Positions 33,630 to 42,069 of a stretch of 64,000 nucleotides of DNA are shown in pieces. This DNA comes from Gammaproteobacteria bacterium UBA2675 (GTDB taxonomy: Bacteria; Pseudomonadota; Gammaproteobacteria; Pseudomonadales; Pseudohongiellaceae): contig DEMH01000014.1 in NCBI GenBank assembly GCA_002354805.1, positions 62,001-126,000 of the forward strand. The letters run 5' to 3'. Position numbers and translations under genes: made by a program. The notes beneath the pieces were generated by a model. That model worked only from the letters and a program-made list of their open reading frames with translations, was not told where the DNA came from and searched no databases. Numbering within the stretch: the first letter of the stretch is position 1; each line of letters starts with the position of its first letter.

Positions 33630-35481
33630 TGTAGTGAAACTTCATAAAGCGCTGGGCATCGCGGACGACCTCAAAGGCGTGACGAAGATGTTTGCGCTCC
33701 AGCTCCGACAACAGATCCGGCAGGACATGGTTATCCGGCTCCTCGCCACTTTGCAGCGCATGAGCATGACTTCTTACGCGAGCCATTGAAATAACTTCCA
33801 GCGCATCCTGTAAATCAGCGCCCCGCCCAGGTGGCAAAATGTCCGCCTGTGTGATATCGCGCAGGCGCTCGAAGGAGTTTTGTGCCAGCGAACCAACCGC
33901 CAGCGCATGCACCCGAATCAGGTCAACCAGTGGCGCCGTGCCCCGCCGTTTGATGTCCAGCACCCTGTTCTGTTTGCCATCGTACTCCATCACGAATTCC
34001 TGAAAGAAGCCAAGCGGGGGCGTGCGACGAAGCGCATTGCGGGTCATGCTGGCCAGAAATCTTGGGTGCTTGCGTGCCTGTTCGCGGACCATCTGATTCA
34101 GCTCATCGACCCACTTGGTTCTGCCCCAGACTGCGTCAATATCAAAAAATATATTGCTCTCCAGAAGACGCTGTGGCGAAGGCTGTTGCATCCATTCGAG
34201 AAAATACTGTCGCCAGACTTTTACTGGTTGACGCCACTTTCGGTTGGTTCCCATCACCTTGCCTCTACAGTAACTGTAACCACAGGCCGCGAGCCCGTCG
34301 CTGACAAAACTGGCCAATTGATTGAAATAGTCATCATGACTGGCAGGGTCAAACTCGTCATCCAGAATCAGCGCATTGTCCTGGTCGGTCACTATCAGCT
34401 GTTCGTCGCGCGCCATGGAGCCAAGTGCCACAAAACAGTAGGGAACTGGTGGCGGCCCCAGTTTTTCCTCGGCCAGTTCAAGAAGCCGTTGTTTGAAACT
34501 TCGTCCGATTGCCGCCATTGAAGCGCCAATCATGTGAGAGTTGGCATCTTCATTGACCAGGCGGAGAAAGCAGGCACGCACATCGCCGCGCAGCTGCGCC
34601 AAAGCTTCAGGTGTTGTCTGCTGAAAAATATTACTGACGACAAAAAGACTGTTCTGGGATTCGTATCTGACGATGTCCGGCAGGGCCACGACGCCAACAG
34701 GTTTACCACTGCGCATTACCGGAAGGTGATGCAGGTTGTGACGCAGCATCACCATCATGGCCTCGAACACATACTGCTGACCATCCACAGTCACAATGTC
34801 CTGCGTCATGATATTGCCTACTGGCATGCCGGAACTTTGCCCCGTTGCGACCAGACGGCTTCGAATGTCGCGATCGGTCACAATACCCGCCAGATGCGGA
34901 TCGTTGCCTGGACTATCCGCCTCGAGCACCAGTAAACAGGAAACTGACTCCTGATTCATGACGATAGCGGCTTCCTGGACACTGGCTGAACTTTCTATTG
35001 TGACAGGCTCCCTGCTCAACAGACTGGAAACCCGCGATGTCATCAGTTCATTGGCATCGCGACGCACCTTACGTGATGATCTGCGTTCAGGCTCACCAAC
35101 CTCCACGTAGTCTGCAAATGTGTCGTCACCGTCGAACACTTTCTGAAAAAGCTCAGCGGGAATGCGGTAGATCAAGGTATCAGTGATCGCTCGCGCAGGA
35201 AAGCGGACTTTGTTGCCGCGCAGCAGACCATGCTCACCAAAAAAACTTCCCTCGGCCAGACGGTTGTACAGCTCTCCGTTTCGCCTCAAGGTCTCAACAG
35301 CGCCGCTGCGAATCAGATACAGGCCTTCCTGAGGATGGTTGTATTCCAGGATCTGCGCACCTGCACGAAAGTAACTGACATCAATAGCTTGAGCGATTTC
35401 AATCTGGGTCTCTTCGTCCAGTGCGCTGAATGGTAGATGCTGCTTAAGGAACTCCAGTATCTCGATCTGTTCGATCTGCAT
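33622..35481 (-). CDS. cNMP-binding / CBS / DUF294 nucleotidyltransferase-like protein
   Basis: A 619-residue cytoplasmic protein with a cyclic-nucleotide-binding domain (about 15-125), a pair of CBS domains (155-290, VSSLLSREPVTIESSASV onward), a DUF294 nucleotidyltransferase core (340-470) with GSMARDEQLIVTDQDNAL, and a DUF294 C-terminal helical domain. The core matches GlnD-type motifs (GSxARxE and DxD), suggesting protein nucleotidylation under control of adenine nucleotides. It lies four bases after the BCCT transporter and overlaps the exonuclease gene, so the three form an operon. A role in tuning the transporter is plausible but unproven. Confidence 0.85.
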   Translation of the reverse strand: MQIEQIEILEFLKQHLPFSALDEETQIEIAQAIDVSYFRAGAQILEYNHPQEGLYLIRSGAVETLRRNGELYNRLAEGSFFGEHGLLRGNKVRFPARAITDTLIYRIPAELFQKVFDGDDTFADYVEVGEPERRSSRKVRRDANELMTSRVSSLLSREPVTIESSASVQEAAIVMNQESVSCLLVLEADSPGNDPHLAGIVTDRDIRSRLVATGQSSGMPVGNIMTQDIVTVDGQQYVFEAMMVMLRHNLHHLPVMRSGKPVGVVALPDIVRYESQNSLFVVSNIFQQTTPEALAQLRGDVRACFLRLVNEDANSHMIGASMAAIGRSFKQRLLELAEEKLGPPPVPYCFVALGSMARDEQLIVTDQDNALILDDEFDPASHDDYFNQLASFVSDGLAACGYSYCRGKVMGTNRKWRQPVKVWRQYFLEWMQQPSPQRLLESNIFFDIDAVWGRTKWVDELNQMVREQARKHPRFLASMTRNALRRTPPLGFFQEFVMEYDGKQNRVLDIKRRGTAPLVDLIRVHALAVGSLAQNSFERLRDITQADILPPGRGADLQDALEVISMARVRSHAHALQSGEEPDNHVLPDLLSELERKHLRHAFEVVRDAQRFMKFHYNA

Positions 35482-35485
35482 GGAC

Positions 35486-37117
35486 TCAGCTCTTGATCGG
35501 TTCCGTCAACAACCCCTTTACCAGCGCAACGCAGGCCATCAGTAGCACCAGTGTAAATGGCAGACCTGTGGAAACGGCCATCGCCTGCAGGGCAACCAGG
35601 CCACCACCCAGAATCAATGCAATGGCGACAAGGCCCTCAAATGTGCACCAGAATATTCGCTGAGGGGTTGGCGCGTTGACTTTGCCACCAGCAGCGATGG
35701 TATCAATGACAAGTGACCCCGAATCGGATGAAGTGACAAAAAATACAACAACCAGCACGATAGCAATAAAGGACGTAATCTGAGCCAATGGCAAGGCATC
35801 CAGCATCGTGAACAATTGCAACGGCAAATCTGCCTCAGCGACTGCCTGGTAACCATCATTCACCACCTGATCGATGGCCGCACCGCCAAATATGGACATC
35901 CAGAAGACACAGGCAGCCGATGGAATCAGCAACACGGATATCAGAAACTCGCGCACTGTCCGGCCTCGCGATACTCGCGCAATGAACATGCCCACGAACG
36001 GCGACCAGCTTATCCACCAGGCCCAGTAGAATGCCGTCCAGCCCTGCACAAAAGCCGCATCGTCACGCCCCAGCGGATTCGCCAGTGCCGGCAGGTTTTG
36101 CAGATACGCCCACAAATTGCCGGCAAACCCGGTGAGCAGCGCCAGTGTAGGCCCAACCAGAATCACAAACAACAACAGCAAACCTGCCAGGGTCATATTG
36201 ATCTCAGACAGACGTTTTACACCGGCATCCAGGCCGGCCACCACGGACACCAGCGCTACTGCTGTAATTGCGACTACCAGCAGAATCTGCACGCCAGTGG
36301 TTTCCGGCACGCCGAACAGGTAATTCAGGCCAGCGCTGGCCTGCGAAGCCCCCAGCCCCAGTGATGTCGCCAGGCCAAACAAAGTGGCAAATACAGCAAG
36401 GATATCGATTATATGCCCGGGCCAGCCCCAGATTCGTTCGCCCAGCAGCGGATAAAATACCGAGCGAATCGTCAACGGCAGCCCCTTGTTAAATGAAAAC
36501 AGCGCAAGACCCAGCGCCAGTATGGCGTAGATTGCCCAGGGGTGCAGAGCCCAGTGGTAAATAGTCGCTGCCATGCCAAGACGCTGCGCAGCCGCGGCAT
36601 TACCTTCGGCCCCGCCGAGAGGTGCCGAGTCAACTCGAACACCATCCTGAAAAGCCACGCCATCATACGCTGCGGTGAAATGCGACAATGGCTCGGAAAC
36701 GCCGAAAAACATCAAGCCAATACCCATGCCTGCCGCAAACAGCATGGAGAACCATCCCGGATAGCTGTAATCCGGTTTCGCCTCTGTGCCGCCCAGCCTG
36801 ACCTTGCCCAGCGGCGAAACCACCAGGATTAGTGCCAGCAGAACAAACACATTGGCAGCCGACATAAAAAACCAGCCAAGATTAGCCGTCAGCCAGTCAC
36901 GCATCTGTGTAAAAAGAGGCGCAGCCTGCTCGTAGAATCCGATAGTGATCGCAACAAATGCAATGACTGCCAGACCCGAGATCAAAAAGACACGGTTGTG
37001 TATATCCAGACCGAAAGGGCCGATCGCTACAACGATATTGTCCTGCCCCACCTCGTAGTCAGTATCAATGGGATTAACGTCACCGTCAGGTATCATGGGA
37101 TCTTTGCTATCGGTCAT
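35486..37117 (-). CDS. BCCT-family betaine/choline/carnitine transporter
   Basis: A 543-residue membrane protein with 12 spans and BCCT landmarks: GMGIGLMFFGVSEPLSHF (near 130-147) and the tryptophan-rich segment WTAFYWAWWISWSPFVGMFIARVSRGRTVREF (shown in part) around 358-389. It imports a quaternary amine such as glycine betaine or choline for osmoprotection or as a nutrient. The extra 30 acidic residues at the N-terminus are not informative. It heads an operon with the DUF294 protein and the exonuclease; a porin gene is 80 bases upstream on the same strand. Specificity within the family cannot be decided. Confidence 0.9.
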   Translation of the reverse strand: MTDSKDPMIPDGDVNPIDTDYEVGQDNIVVAIGPFGLDIHNRVFLISGLAVIAFVAITIGFYEQAAPLFTQMRDWLTANLGWFFMSAANVFVLLALILVVSPLGKVRLGGTEAKPDYSYPGWFSMLFAAGMGIGLMFFGVSEPLSHFTAAYDGVAFQDGVRVDSAPLGGAEGNAAAAQRLGMAATIYHWALHPWAIYAILALGLALFSFNKGLPLTIRSVFYPLLGERIWGWPGHIIDILAVFATLFGLATSLGLGASQASAGLNYLFGVPETTGVQILLVVAITAVALVSVVAGLDAGVKRLSEINMTLAGLLLLFVILVGPTLALLTGFAGNLWAYLQNLPALANPLGRDDAAFVQGWTAFYWAWWISWSPFVGMFIARVSRGRTVREFLISVLLIPSAACVFWMSIFGGAAIDQVVNDGYQAVAEADLPLQLFTMLDALPLAQITSFIAIVLVVVFFVTSSDSGSLVIDTIAAGGKVNAPTPQRIFWCTFEGLVAIALILGGGLVALQAMAVSTGLPFTLVLLMACVALVKGLLTEPIKS

Positions 37118-37196
37118 TACTCGCCTCTCTGTAATAACATGCGATGTACTGGTACTGACTATCTTGAAACAATCGAAGATAACTTATTCGGCCTGG

Positions 37197-38486
37197 CTAG
37201 AAGTAATAACCGATATTGATATTGAAGCGACGTTCTATTTCATTGCTGTCGCCAGACATGCTGCCACCAATAAATGGTTGATTACGGGCATGCACCAGGT
37301 CGAAATAAATAAAAAGTCCTCCCGCTGAGACTGACACGCCTGTTACATTCATCTCGGTATCACGACTCCCGTCTGATTTGTTGTAGACGCGACCATAATC
37401 ATTATAAAACTGCAGCGTCGAGATCGGGCCCCAGTCAACCGGCAGGCTGTATGCAAGGTTGATGGTACTGCTGCTCGCCTCGGCTGCGATACTGTCATAG
37501 AACGCATAGGCACCAACCGCCATGCGGTCAAAACCATCAACATCGTAGCGATACTCGCTGTGCTGGAACTGAAAGTTCCAGCGTTGGTAATCGCTGTTCA
37601 AATGAAACGCCCATGCCTGATAATTACCGGCGCGCCTGAGGCCATCATGTAGTCCGCCACGCAGACCGGAAACACCGACCTCAGTCTGAATGTCCCCCCG
37701 CCCCAGAAAGTACGCATAGCGAGCCACTGCGGTGTTGTATTCACCGAGCGCCATCTGTGGCGACTCGTATATCCCCTCCTGAGGCGCTCTCATACCCACT
37801 ACGTCATAGGAGTAACGATTGGATCGGTCGGTGACATAACCGTCCACGCCGCCCAGCTCGTCGTTTTTCAAAAAGCCGAGGTCCAGCTGCCAGTCATCCG
37901 TGCGGCTGCGTCGGAATAGCACACCGAGGTCATGGTCATCTTCCAGACCAATGTAATAGTTGGGGCTAAAGAAAAAATTATGAGAGTTGTAGGGGCTGTT
38001 GCCGAACGGGACGGGCACAATGCCTGCTTCTGATCGCCAGCGCTCATTGAACTGGTAACCCAGATACGCGTATTTCACGACGTTCATGTAGTCGTAGTGG
38101 CGAATCTCGGCACTGAGGTCGATGCCACTGATCGAACCGTCAAAGTTCAATCTCAGCGTATCCAGCGCCCAGTCACCACCACGATTTCGATTGCCATCAT
38201 TGTAAGAGGTGTGGCTGATATTGCTTCTGACGGCGCCACCCACACGGATACCATCTTCAGCTGCTTCCGTAGCCTCCTGTTGCAGGGCTGCCTCTGGTTC
38301 TTCAGGCTGCGCGTCCTGCTCTGCAGACTCGAGCTGAACAAGCTGGGCCTCAAGCGCCTGCACCTGAGTTTTCAGCTGCTCGAGTTGCTCGCGCAATAGC
38401 CGGGTATCGTCGCCCTGACTGCCGGTCTGCGCCGTTGCATGAGCTGCCGCCCCCAGCAGCACGGCAGCGGAAATCAGTCTTTTCAC
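37197..38486 (-). CDS. Outer-membrane porin-like protein with N-terminal coiled coil
   Basis: A 429-residue protein with a signal peptide (cleavage after AHATAQ), a coiled coil (about 28-70, LLREQLEQLKTQVQALEAQL), and a beta-barrel of alternating aromatic strands ending INIGYYF. This is the layout of trimeric porins such as OprP/carbohydrate porins, where the coiled coil reaches into the periplasm. The substrate is unknown; it may serve the adjacent BCCT transporter on the same strand. Confidence 0.75.
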   Translation of the reverse strand: MKRLISAAVLLGAAAHATAQTGSQGDDTRLLREQLEQLKTQVQALEAQLVQLESAEQDAQPEEPEAALQQEATEAAEDGIRVGGAVRSNISHTSYNDGNRNRGGDWALDTLRLNFDGSISGIDLSAEIRHYDYMNVVKYAYLGYQFNERWRSEAGIVPVPFGNSPYNSHNFFFSPNYYIGLEDDHDLGVLFRRSRTDDWQLDLGFLKNDELGGVDGYVTDRSNRYSYDVVGMRAPQEGIYESPQMALGEYNTAVARYAYFLGRGDIQTEVGVSGLRGGLHDGLRRAGNYQAWAFHLNSDYQRWNFQFQHSEYRYDVDGFDRMAVGAYAFYDSIAAEASSSTINLAYSLPVDWGPISTLQFYNDYGRVYNKSDGSRDTEMNVTGVSVSAGGLFIYFDLVHARNQPFIGGSMSGDSNEIERRFNINIGYYF

Positions 38487-38646
38487 TGAATACCCTCGCC
38501 TGTTTGTGTGTTGGTTCGCTTCCTAGACAATTATGACTGTAACACATCGAAACGAGGCTGTAGACCGTGGTGGTCATTGAAAGGGCTAGCTGATTTGCCA
38601 CCTGCCTGTGAGTCTGCTCAAACTTCTGCAGAGTCCACCCACTTCG

Positions 38647-39387
38647 TCAATCACGGGGCTGGCGACGAAATACCTTCTTGCCGGAAATCATGGCGGAAAC
38701 CAGACCACTACCGAAACGGACTTCTTCAACTACAACGGCCAGGACATGCAGGAAAGCCGACACAAGTAACAGCCAGAAGAATACTTTGTGGATCTCAATA
38801 AATGGCGCCCTGAACTCTCTCATTGCCGCATACCCCTGCGGATCCAGCATTTCCTTGGCGCCGGGTACCAGCCCGACCAGGCGACTGTGATCCTCGCCAG
38901 CACCCGTTGCCCACTCTGCAAATTCATGACCAAACGGCGGAAAATACAGATCAGTGCCCGCCAGAACCAGCCCGGTGGCCATTTGCCCGACCAGCAGAAT
39001 ATACAAAAACAGCAGCATCAGTCTGGCAGCCGGATTATGTCCGCGATACTCGGGAGGATGGCCCGTGCGCACACCGTGCAACCACTCTTTCAGGTCGCTC
39101 CTGAAGGATTTGCTGAACGGCATGACCGCCCCCCAGCGCGCCCTGCTGCTGCCTACAAAGCCCCATACCAGGCGCCAGAGCAAATTGAAGGCGAACACAT
39201 ACCCCACATAGGCGTGCATGATTTTAAGCGTTATCTTGCCCTCGCTGCTCACACCGAGTGAGCTGGCATTCAGTATGGCTGAACCAATAACAATCAGAGC
39301 CAGGACACAGAGCACATTCATCCAATGAAAGATGCGAATGGATCGATCCCATATTTGTTCTTCATGAAGCCGGCTTTCGGTTGTCAT
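38647..39387 (-). CDS. Cytochrome b561-type diheme membrane protein
   Basis: A 246-residue protein with four membrane helices and histidines suited to bind two b hemes: RIFHWMN (helix 1), KIMHAYVGY (helix 2) and EIHKVFFWLL (last helix). It resembles the CybB/b561 domain that passes electrons between the quinone pool and periplasmic partners, often a c-type cytochrome or thiosulfate/Ni-hydrogenase partner. A 60-residue periplasmic loop with EFAEWATGAGEDH precedes the last helices. The frame opens at 39459, but ATG 39387 has GAGGCGA eight bases upstream. No partner gene is adjacent. Confidence 0.8.
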   Translation of the reverse strand: MTTESRLHEEQIWDRSIRIFHWMNVLCVLALIVIGSAILNASSLGVSSEGKITLKIMHAYVGYVFAFNLLWRLVWGFVGSSRARWGAVMPFSKSFRSDLKEWLHGVRTGHPPEYRGHNPAARLMLLFLYILLVGQMATGLVLAGTDLYFPPFGHEFAEWATGAGEDHSRLVGLVPGAKEMLDPQGYAAMREFRAPFIEIHKVFFWLLLVSAFLHVLAVVVEEVRFGSGLVSAMISGKKVFRRQPRD

Positions 39388-39534
39388 CTGCTTCGCCTCT
39401 GCTATGGTCGTCAGATTCACTCTACACCGATTTCGTGACAATCCATTGAGATGAATCAAGCGGGAGGCAAACCGGGATTTATTGATCCGCTAAAAGCACG
39501 CACCCTCGACGTCAAAAACTCATAGCGTCTGCGC

Positions 39535-39571
39535 AAAAAAATGCCGGGCCGACCCACAGGTCAAACCCGGC
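39535..39571 (-). terminator. Intrinsic terminator of the BlaI/M56 operon
   Basis: On the minus strand, GCCGGG/CCCGGC arms (39571-39566 with 39548-39543) enclose a smaller inner hairpin and are followed by seven T residues (39541-39535). It lies about 40 bases past the stop codon of the M56 gene. Confidence 0.85.
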
Positions 39572-39611
39572 AGCGCGGTACACCACTTGATCGATCAATA
39601 ACGACTACCCA

Positions 39612-40934
39612 TTACTCATCGGAGGCCGGCGCCTCAAGCTCATAACGAAACACATACTGAACATTCGGCACATCCACAGCCTGACCGGCGACCACGCGCG
39701 GCCGGAATCGGAACTTTTTGGTAGCGGCAACTGCTGTGTGATCAAACGTATAGGCAGGCTCTGCATCCAGCACTCGGACGGAATCAGAGTCAACCTCGCC
39801 GTCAGCTGTCACTGTGAACCTTACGTGCACCCAGCCCTCAATGCCCTCATCGGCCGCCTGCTGCGGATACATGGGCTCGACAGTATTTAGCGGTATCATT
39901 TCCTGATCTACCTGGCGGCTGTCCGGGTTGGGCTGTTCCTGTGCCTGCAGCATCTGGTGGCTGCCCATCATTGCCAGCACGGTTGCTGAAAGCAAGGCAA
40001 CAGCAGCCAGCGATTTGCGAATTTCGCGTTTTGATTGTTGTGCGTTCATCACGTTCTCCTCAAGCACTCGGCTTATTCTCTGTTTTAGTGTGTGGCGGTC
40101 GTGCATGGTCTGCACCAGCAGGCTGCTGATGCGTCTGGAACGCCGGGCATGGATACAGCCGGTTGCCACTCCCAGCAAACTTTCTGCGTAGTCGGTGTTC
40201 ATGCGGCCCGCACGCAGTACTGCCGCATCACAGCTGCTTTCGGAAGACTCATGCAGGCGCTTCGCGGCGACCCAGGCCAGCGGGTTTATCCAGAAGGCGC
40301 AGGCGGTCAGATAGGACACCAGAGCAGTCAACCAGTCGAGTCGTTTGATATGGCAAAGCTCATGCAACAACACATCGGTCAATACCGATTCAGACCAGTT
40401 TGATGACACGTTTGGCAGAAGAATTGTTGGTCTGAGCAGTCCGAATGAAACCGGCGAGTCCAGCGAATCATTGACCCGCAGCACAACAGGTCTTTTTATC
40501 TGCAGGCGATCTTTCAACTCACTGAGCTGAGTCACTGTTCTGGAGTCGGCCGGTAATTGAGACTGGCGCACAATGCTGGCAAGACGCACTGCGGCTATAA
40601 GCAGTCGGGACGCCAACAGCACTGCCACACTGGCGTAAAGTGCAATCAGCAGCGGTACAAAAGACCAGCTCCCCGCCGATTCACTCTGCAGGGTGCTGAC
40701 GCGCAACTCGAACAGCGCAGATGCGGGATCGCCAGCTGTCTCTTCAAGCTGAATGCCTTGAAAAATGGCTCCCGTAACGGGCAGCATGATCAGACAGGAA
40801 AGACAGCCCAACCATAAGAGATGCTGGCTTGCCGCGACGCGACGCTTGCTCAACAGTTTTTCTGCAAGCACGAAGACCAGAATCAGCAGCACCGATTTTC
40901 CGAGCAAGTCCATCAACCAGATTACCTGTTCCAT
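39612..40934 (-). CDS. BlaR1/MecR1-like M56 metallopeptidase fused to a TonB C-terminal domain
   Basis: A 440-residue inner-membrane protein with about four membrane helices, a cytosolic M56 peptidase site (His191-Glu-Leu-Cys-His195, with a downstream ESSCDAAVL segment for the third ligand), one further helix near 305-325, and a periplasmic TonB-type domain (350-435, MYPQQAADEGIEGWVHVRF and YTFDHTAVAATKKFRFRP). In BlaR1 the sensor is a penicillin-binding domain; here it is a TonB C-terminal fold. It lies two bases after the BlaI-type repressor gene. On signal it should cleave the repressor. The signal is unknown. Confidence 0.85.
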   Translation of the reverse strand: MEQVIWLMDLLGKSVLLILVFVLAEKLLSKRRVAASQHLLWLGCLSCLIMLPVTGAIFQGIQLEETAGDPASALFELRVSTLQSESAGSWSFVPLLIALYASVAVLLASRLLIAAVRLASIVRQSQLPADSRTVTQLSELKDRLQIKRPVVLRVNDSLDSPVSFGLLRPTILLPNVSSNWSESVLTDVLLHELCHIKRLDWLTALVSYLTACAFWINPLAWVAAKRLHESSESSCDAAVLRAGRMNTDYAESLLGVATGCIHARRSRRISSLLVQTMHDRHTLKQRISRVLEENVMNAQQSKREIRKSLAAVALLSATVLAMMGSHQMLQAQEQPNPDSRQVDQEMIPLNTVEPMYPQQAADEGIEGWVHVRFTVTADGEVDSDSVRVLDAEPAYTFDHTAVAATKKFRFRPRVVAGQAVDVPNVQYVFRYELEAPASDE

Positions 40935-40936
40935 AA

Positions 40937-41335
40937 TCAGACCTCCTCACCGGATGACTTGCGGAGCCTGTGTGCCTGAATCATGGACTTGAGCTCTTCC
41001 AGCTCTTCGTCGGAGAGGTCGTCCAGCGACATATCCAGCAAGGAGTTCACGGCCAGATACGGCGAGTCGTCAAAGAATGTCTTGACGACATTACCCAGCG
41101 CCGATCGTGAAGCTTTTTCTCGTGCCACCAGCGGAAAATAGACATATTTCGGGCCGCTCTCACGATGGTCGACATGCCCTTTTTCCACAAGCTTGCCAAG
41201 CAATGTACGCACTGACGAATAACTGGGCGCATCCTCCATGGCCTCCATCACATCCTTTACGCTGGCCTGCTCCAGTCGATAGAGAATGTCCATTATCTGA
41301 CGTTCACGTCGGCTTAATTTGTCTGATTTGGTCAT
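40937..41335 (-). CDS. BlaI/MecI-family repressor
   Basis: A 132-residue winged-helix regulator (LSRRERQIMDILYRLEQASVKDVMEAM and YSSVRTLLGKLVEKGHVDH) with a C-terminal dimerisation region. The family represses as a dimer and is inactivated by cleavage by its M56 partner, which is the next gene. The frame starts at 41359, but ATG 41335 has AGAGGA three bases before it and aligns with family starts. Three matching 16-base operators lie just upstream, one over its own promoter, so it very likely autoregulates. No beta-lactamase gene is in the window. Confidence 0.9.
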   Translation of the reverse strand: MTKSDKLSRRERQIMDILYRLEQASVKDVMEAMEDAPSYSSVRTLLGKLVEKGHVDHRESGPKYVYFPLVAREKASRSALGNVVKTFFDDSPYLAVNSLLDMSLDDLSDEELEELKSMIQAHRLRKSSGEEV

Positions 41336-41408
41336 TGATCCTCTCCTGCCCGGGTGCATTGGCGTCCTGACTGGTGCGCCGGGAGCCGAGCCGCTGGATT
41401 GTGGCGGG

Positions 41409-41424
41409 TGTTAAATATTTAACA
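41409..41424. promoter_or_regulatory. BlaI-type operator O1
   Basis: TGTTAAATATTTAACA, a perfect 16-base palindrome, downstream of the -10 element of the repressor promoter. Repressor bound here would block initiation or elongation. Confidence 0.75.
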
Positions 41425-41427
41425 TGG

Positions 41428-41443
41428 TGCTAATAAAATAGCA
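41428..41443. promoter_or_regulatory. BlaI-type operator O2, covering the -10 element
   Basis: TGCTAATAAAATAGCA, an imperfect copy of O1 with TGCTA/TAGCA arms. It starts 19 bases from O1 and contains the whole proposed -10 hexamer (41433-41438). Confidence 0.7.
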
Positions 41444-41461
41444 TGCCAGAATCAAAGTCAA
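41433..41461 (-). promoter_or_regulatory. Promoter of the BlaI/M56 operon
   Basis: On the minus strand, TTGACT (41461-41456) and TTTTAT (41438-41433) are separated by 17 bases. The promoter is embedded among the three operator copies, about 100 bases before the repressor ATG at 41335. Confidence 0.7.
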
Positions 41462-41469
41462 GCGATTTC

Positions 41470-41485
41470 TGCTAAAAATTTAACA
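41470..41485. promoter_or_regulatory. BlaI-type operator O3, upstream of the -35 element
   Basis: TGCTAAAAATTTAACA, a third copy of the same 16-base site, 42 bases (about four helical turns) from O2. It mixes one arm of each of the other copies. Confidence 0.7.
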
Positions 41486-41579
41486 CAACAATAAGAAATT
41501 GCAGGCTGGTGTCAGGCCAGGAGCTCTGACAGGCTTGGTCCGCAAGTTAGGAGAGTTTGTTGTTTAGATGCCAGCAGTG

Positions 41580-41912
41580 CTACGCAGCGCTGTAAAACAC
41601 AGCCAGCCAGACAGTCGTTTGATCAGGGTCTGTCCACGCGACCCGGTGGCGGCAGTGCGCAGGAATATTGAGGTAGTCGCCCGCAGCCAGGCGCACATCC
41701 GCACTGTTTTCGAAGGCGAGCACAGCACCGCCCTGCAGGACCATGACCCACTCATGTTCGTCCTGGTCGTACCAGCCTTCCGCCGGAGATGTGTGGCCCT
41801 GTGAGACAATTCGCTCGATGCGAATCCCCGGTGAGTTCAGTACGGTTGCGAATTGCTCTGAATCGAGCACATCAGGAAGCGCTTCAAAGAAATTTGCGGT
41901 CTGCATGGGCAT
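41580..41912 (-). CDS. Small cupin-domain protein
   Basis: A 110-residue single-domain cupin (DEHEWVMVLQGGAVLAF and AGDYLNIPAHCRHRVAW, the two conserved cupin motifs with metal-ligand histidines and glutamate). Its function is unknown; such proteins range from sugar isomerases to oxygenases. The open frame extends back to 42002, but those residues (MVELVDTLDLGSS) are only the translated tRNA-Leu gene. ATG 41912 or 41906 is the real start. It lies 11 bases after the tRNA 3' end, so it may share its transcript. No clear ribosome binding site is seen. Confidence 0.7.
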   Translation of the reverse strand: MPMQTANFFEALPDVLDSEQFATVLNSPGIRIERIVSQGHTSPAEGWYDQDEHEWVMVLQGGAVLAFENSADVRLAAGDYLNIPAHCRHRVAWTDPDQTTVWLAVFYSAA

Positions 41913-41923
41913 CAACCGATTAA

Positions 41924-42008
41924 TGGTGCGGACGGAGAGACTCGAACTCTCACACCTTGCGGCACTGGAACCTAAATCCAGCGTGTCTACCAATTCCACC
42001 ACGTCCGC
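41924..42008 (-). tRNA. tRNA-Leu (anticodon UAG)
   Basis: An 85-base tRNA with encoded CCA: acceptor stem GCGGACG/CGTCCGC, D-arm TGGTAGACA region, anticodon stem CTGGA/TCCAG with loop TTTAGGT (anticodon TAG at its centre), a long variable arm as in leucine tRNAs, and T-arm GAGAGTTCGAGTCTCTC. It reads CUN codons, mainly CUA. No integrase or repeated 3' end is near, so it is not visibly used as an attachment site. Confidence 0.97.
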
Positions 42009-42069
42009 CCTGAGGAAGGCCGCGCATTATATAGCGACGCGGCCTGCTCTGCCAGTGCTGCCGTTGCGG

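Noticed and set aside
41913..42002. N-terminal extension of the cupin protein
   Set aside because: These codons are the tRNA-Leu gene; the MVELVDTLDLGSS-like peptide is a known false translation of it.
41924..42008. tRNA-Leu as an integration site of a genomic island
   Set aside because: No integrase and no repeated tRNA end nearby; flanking genes look like core genome.
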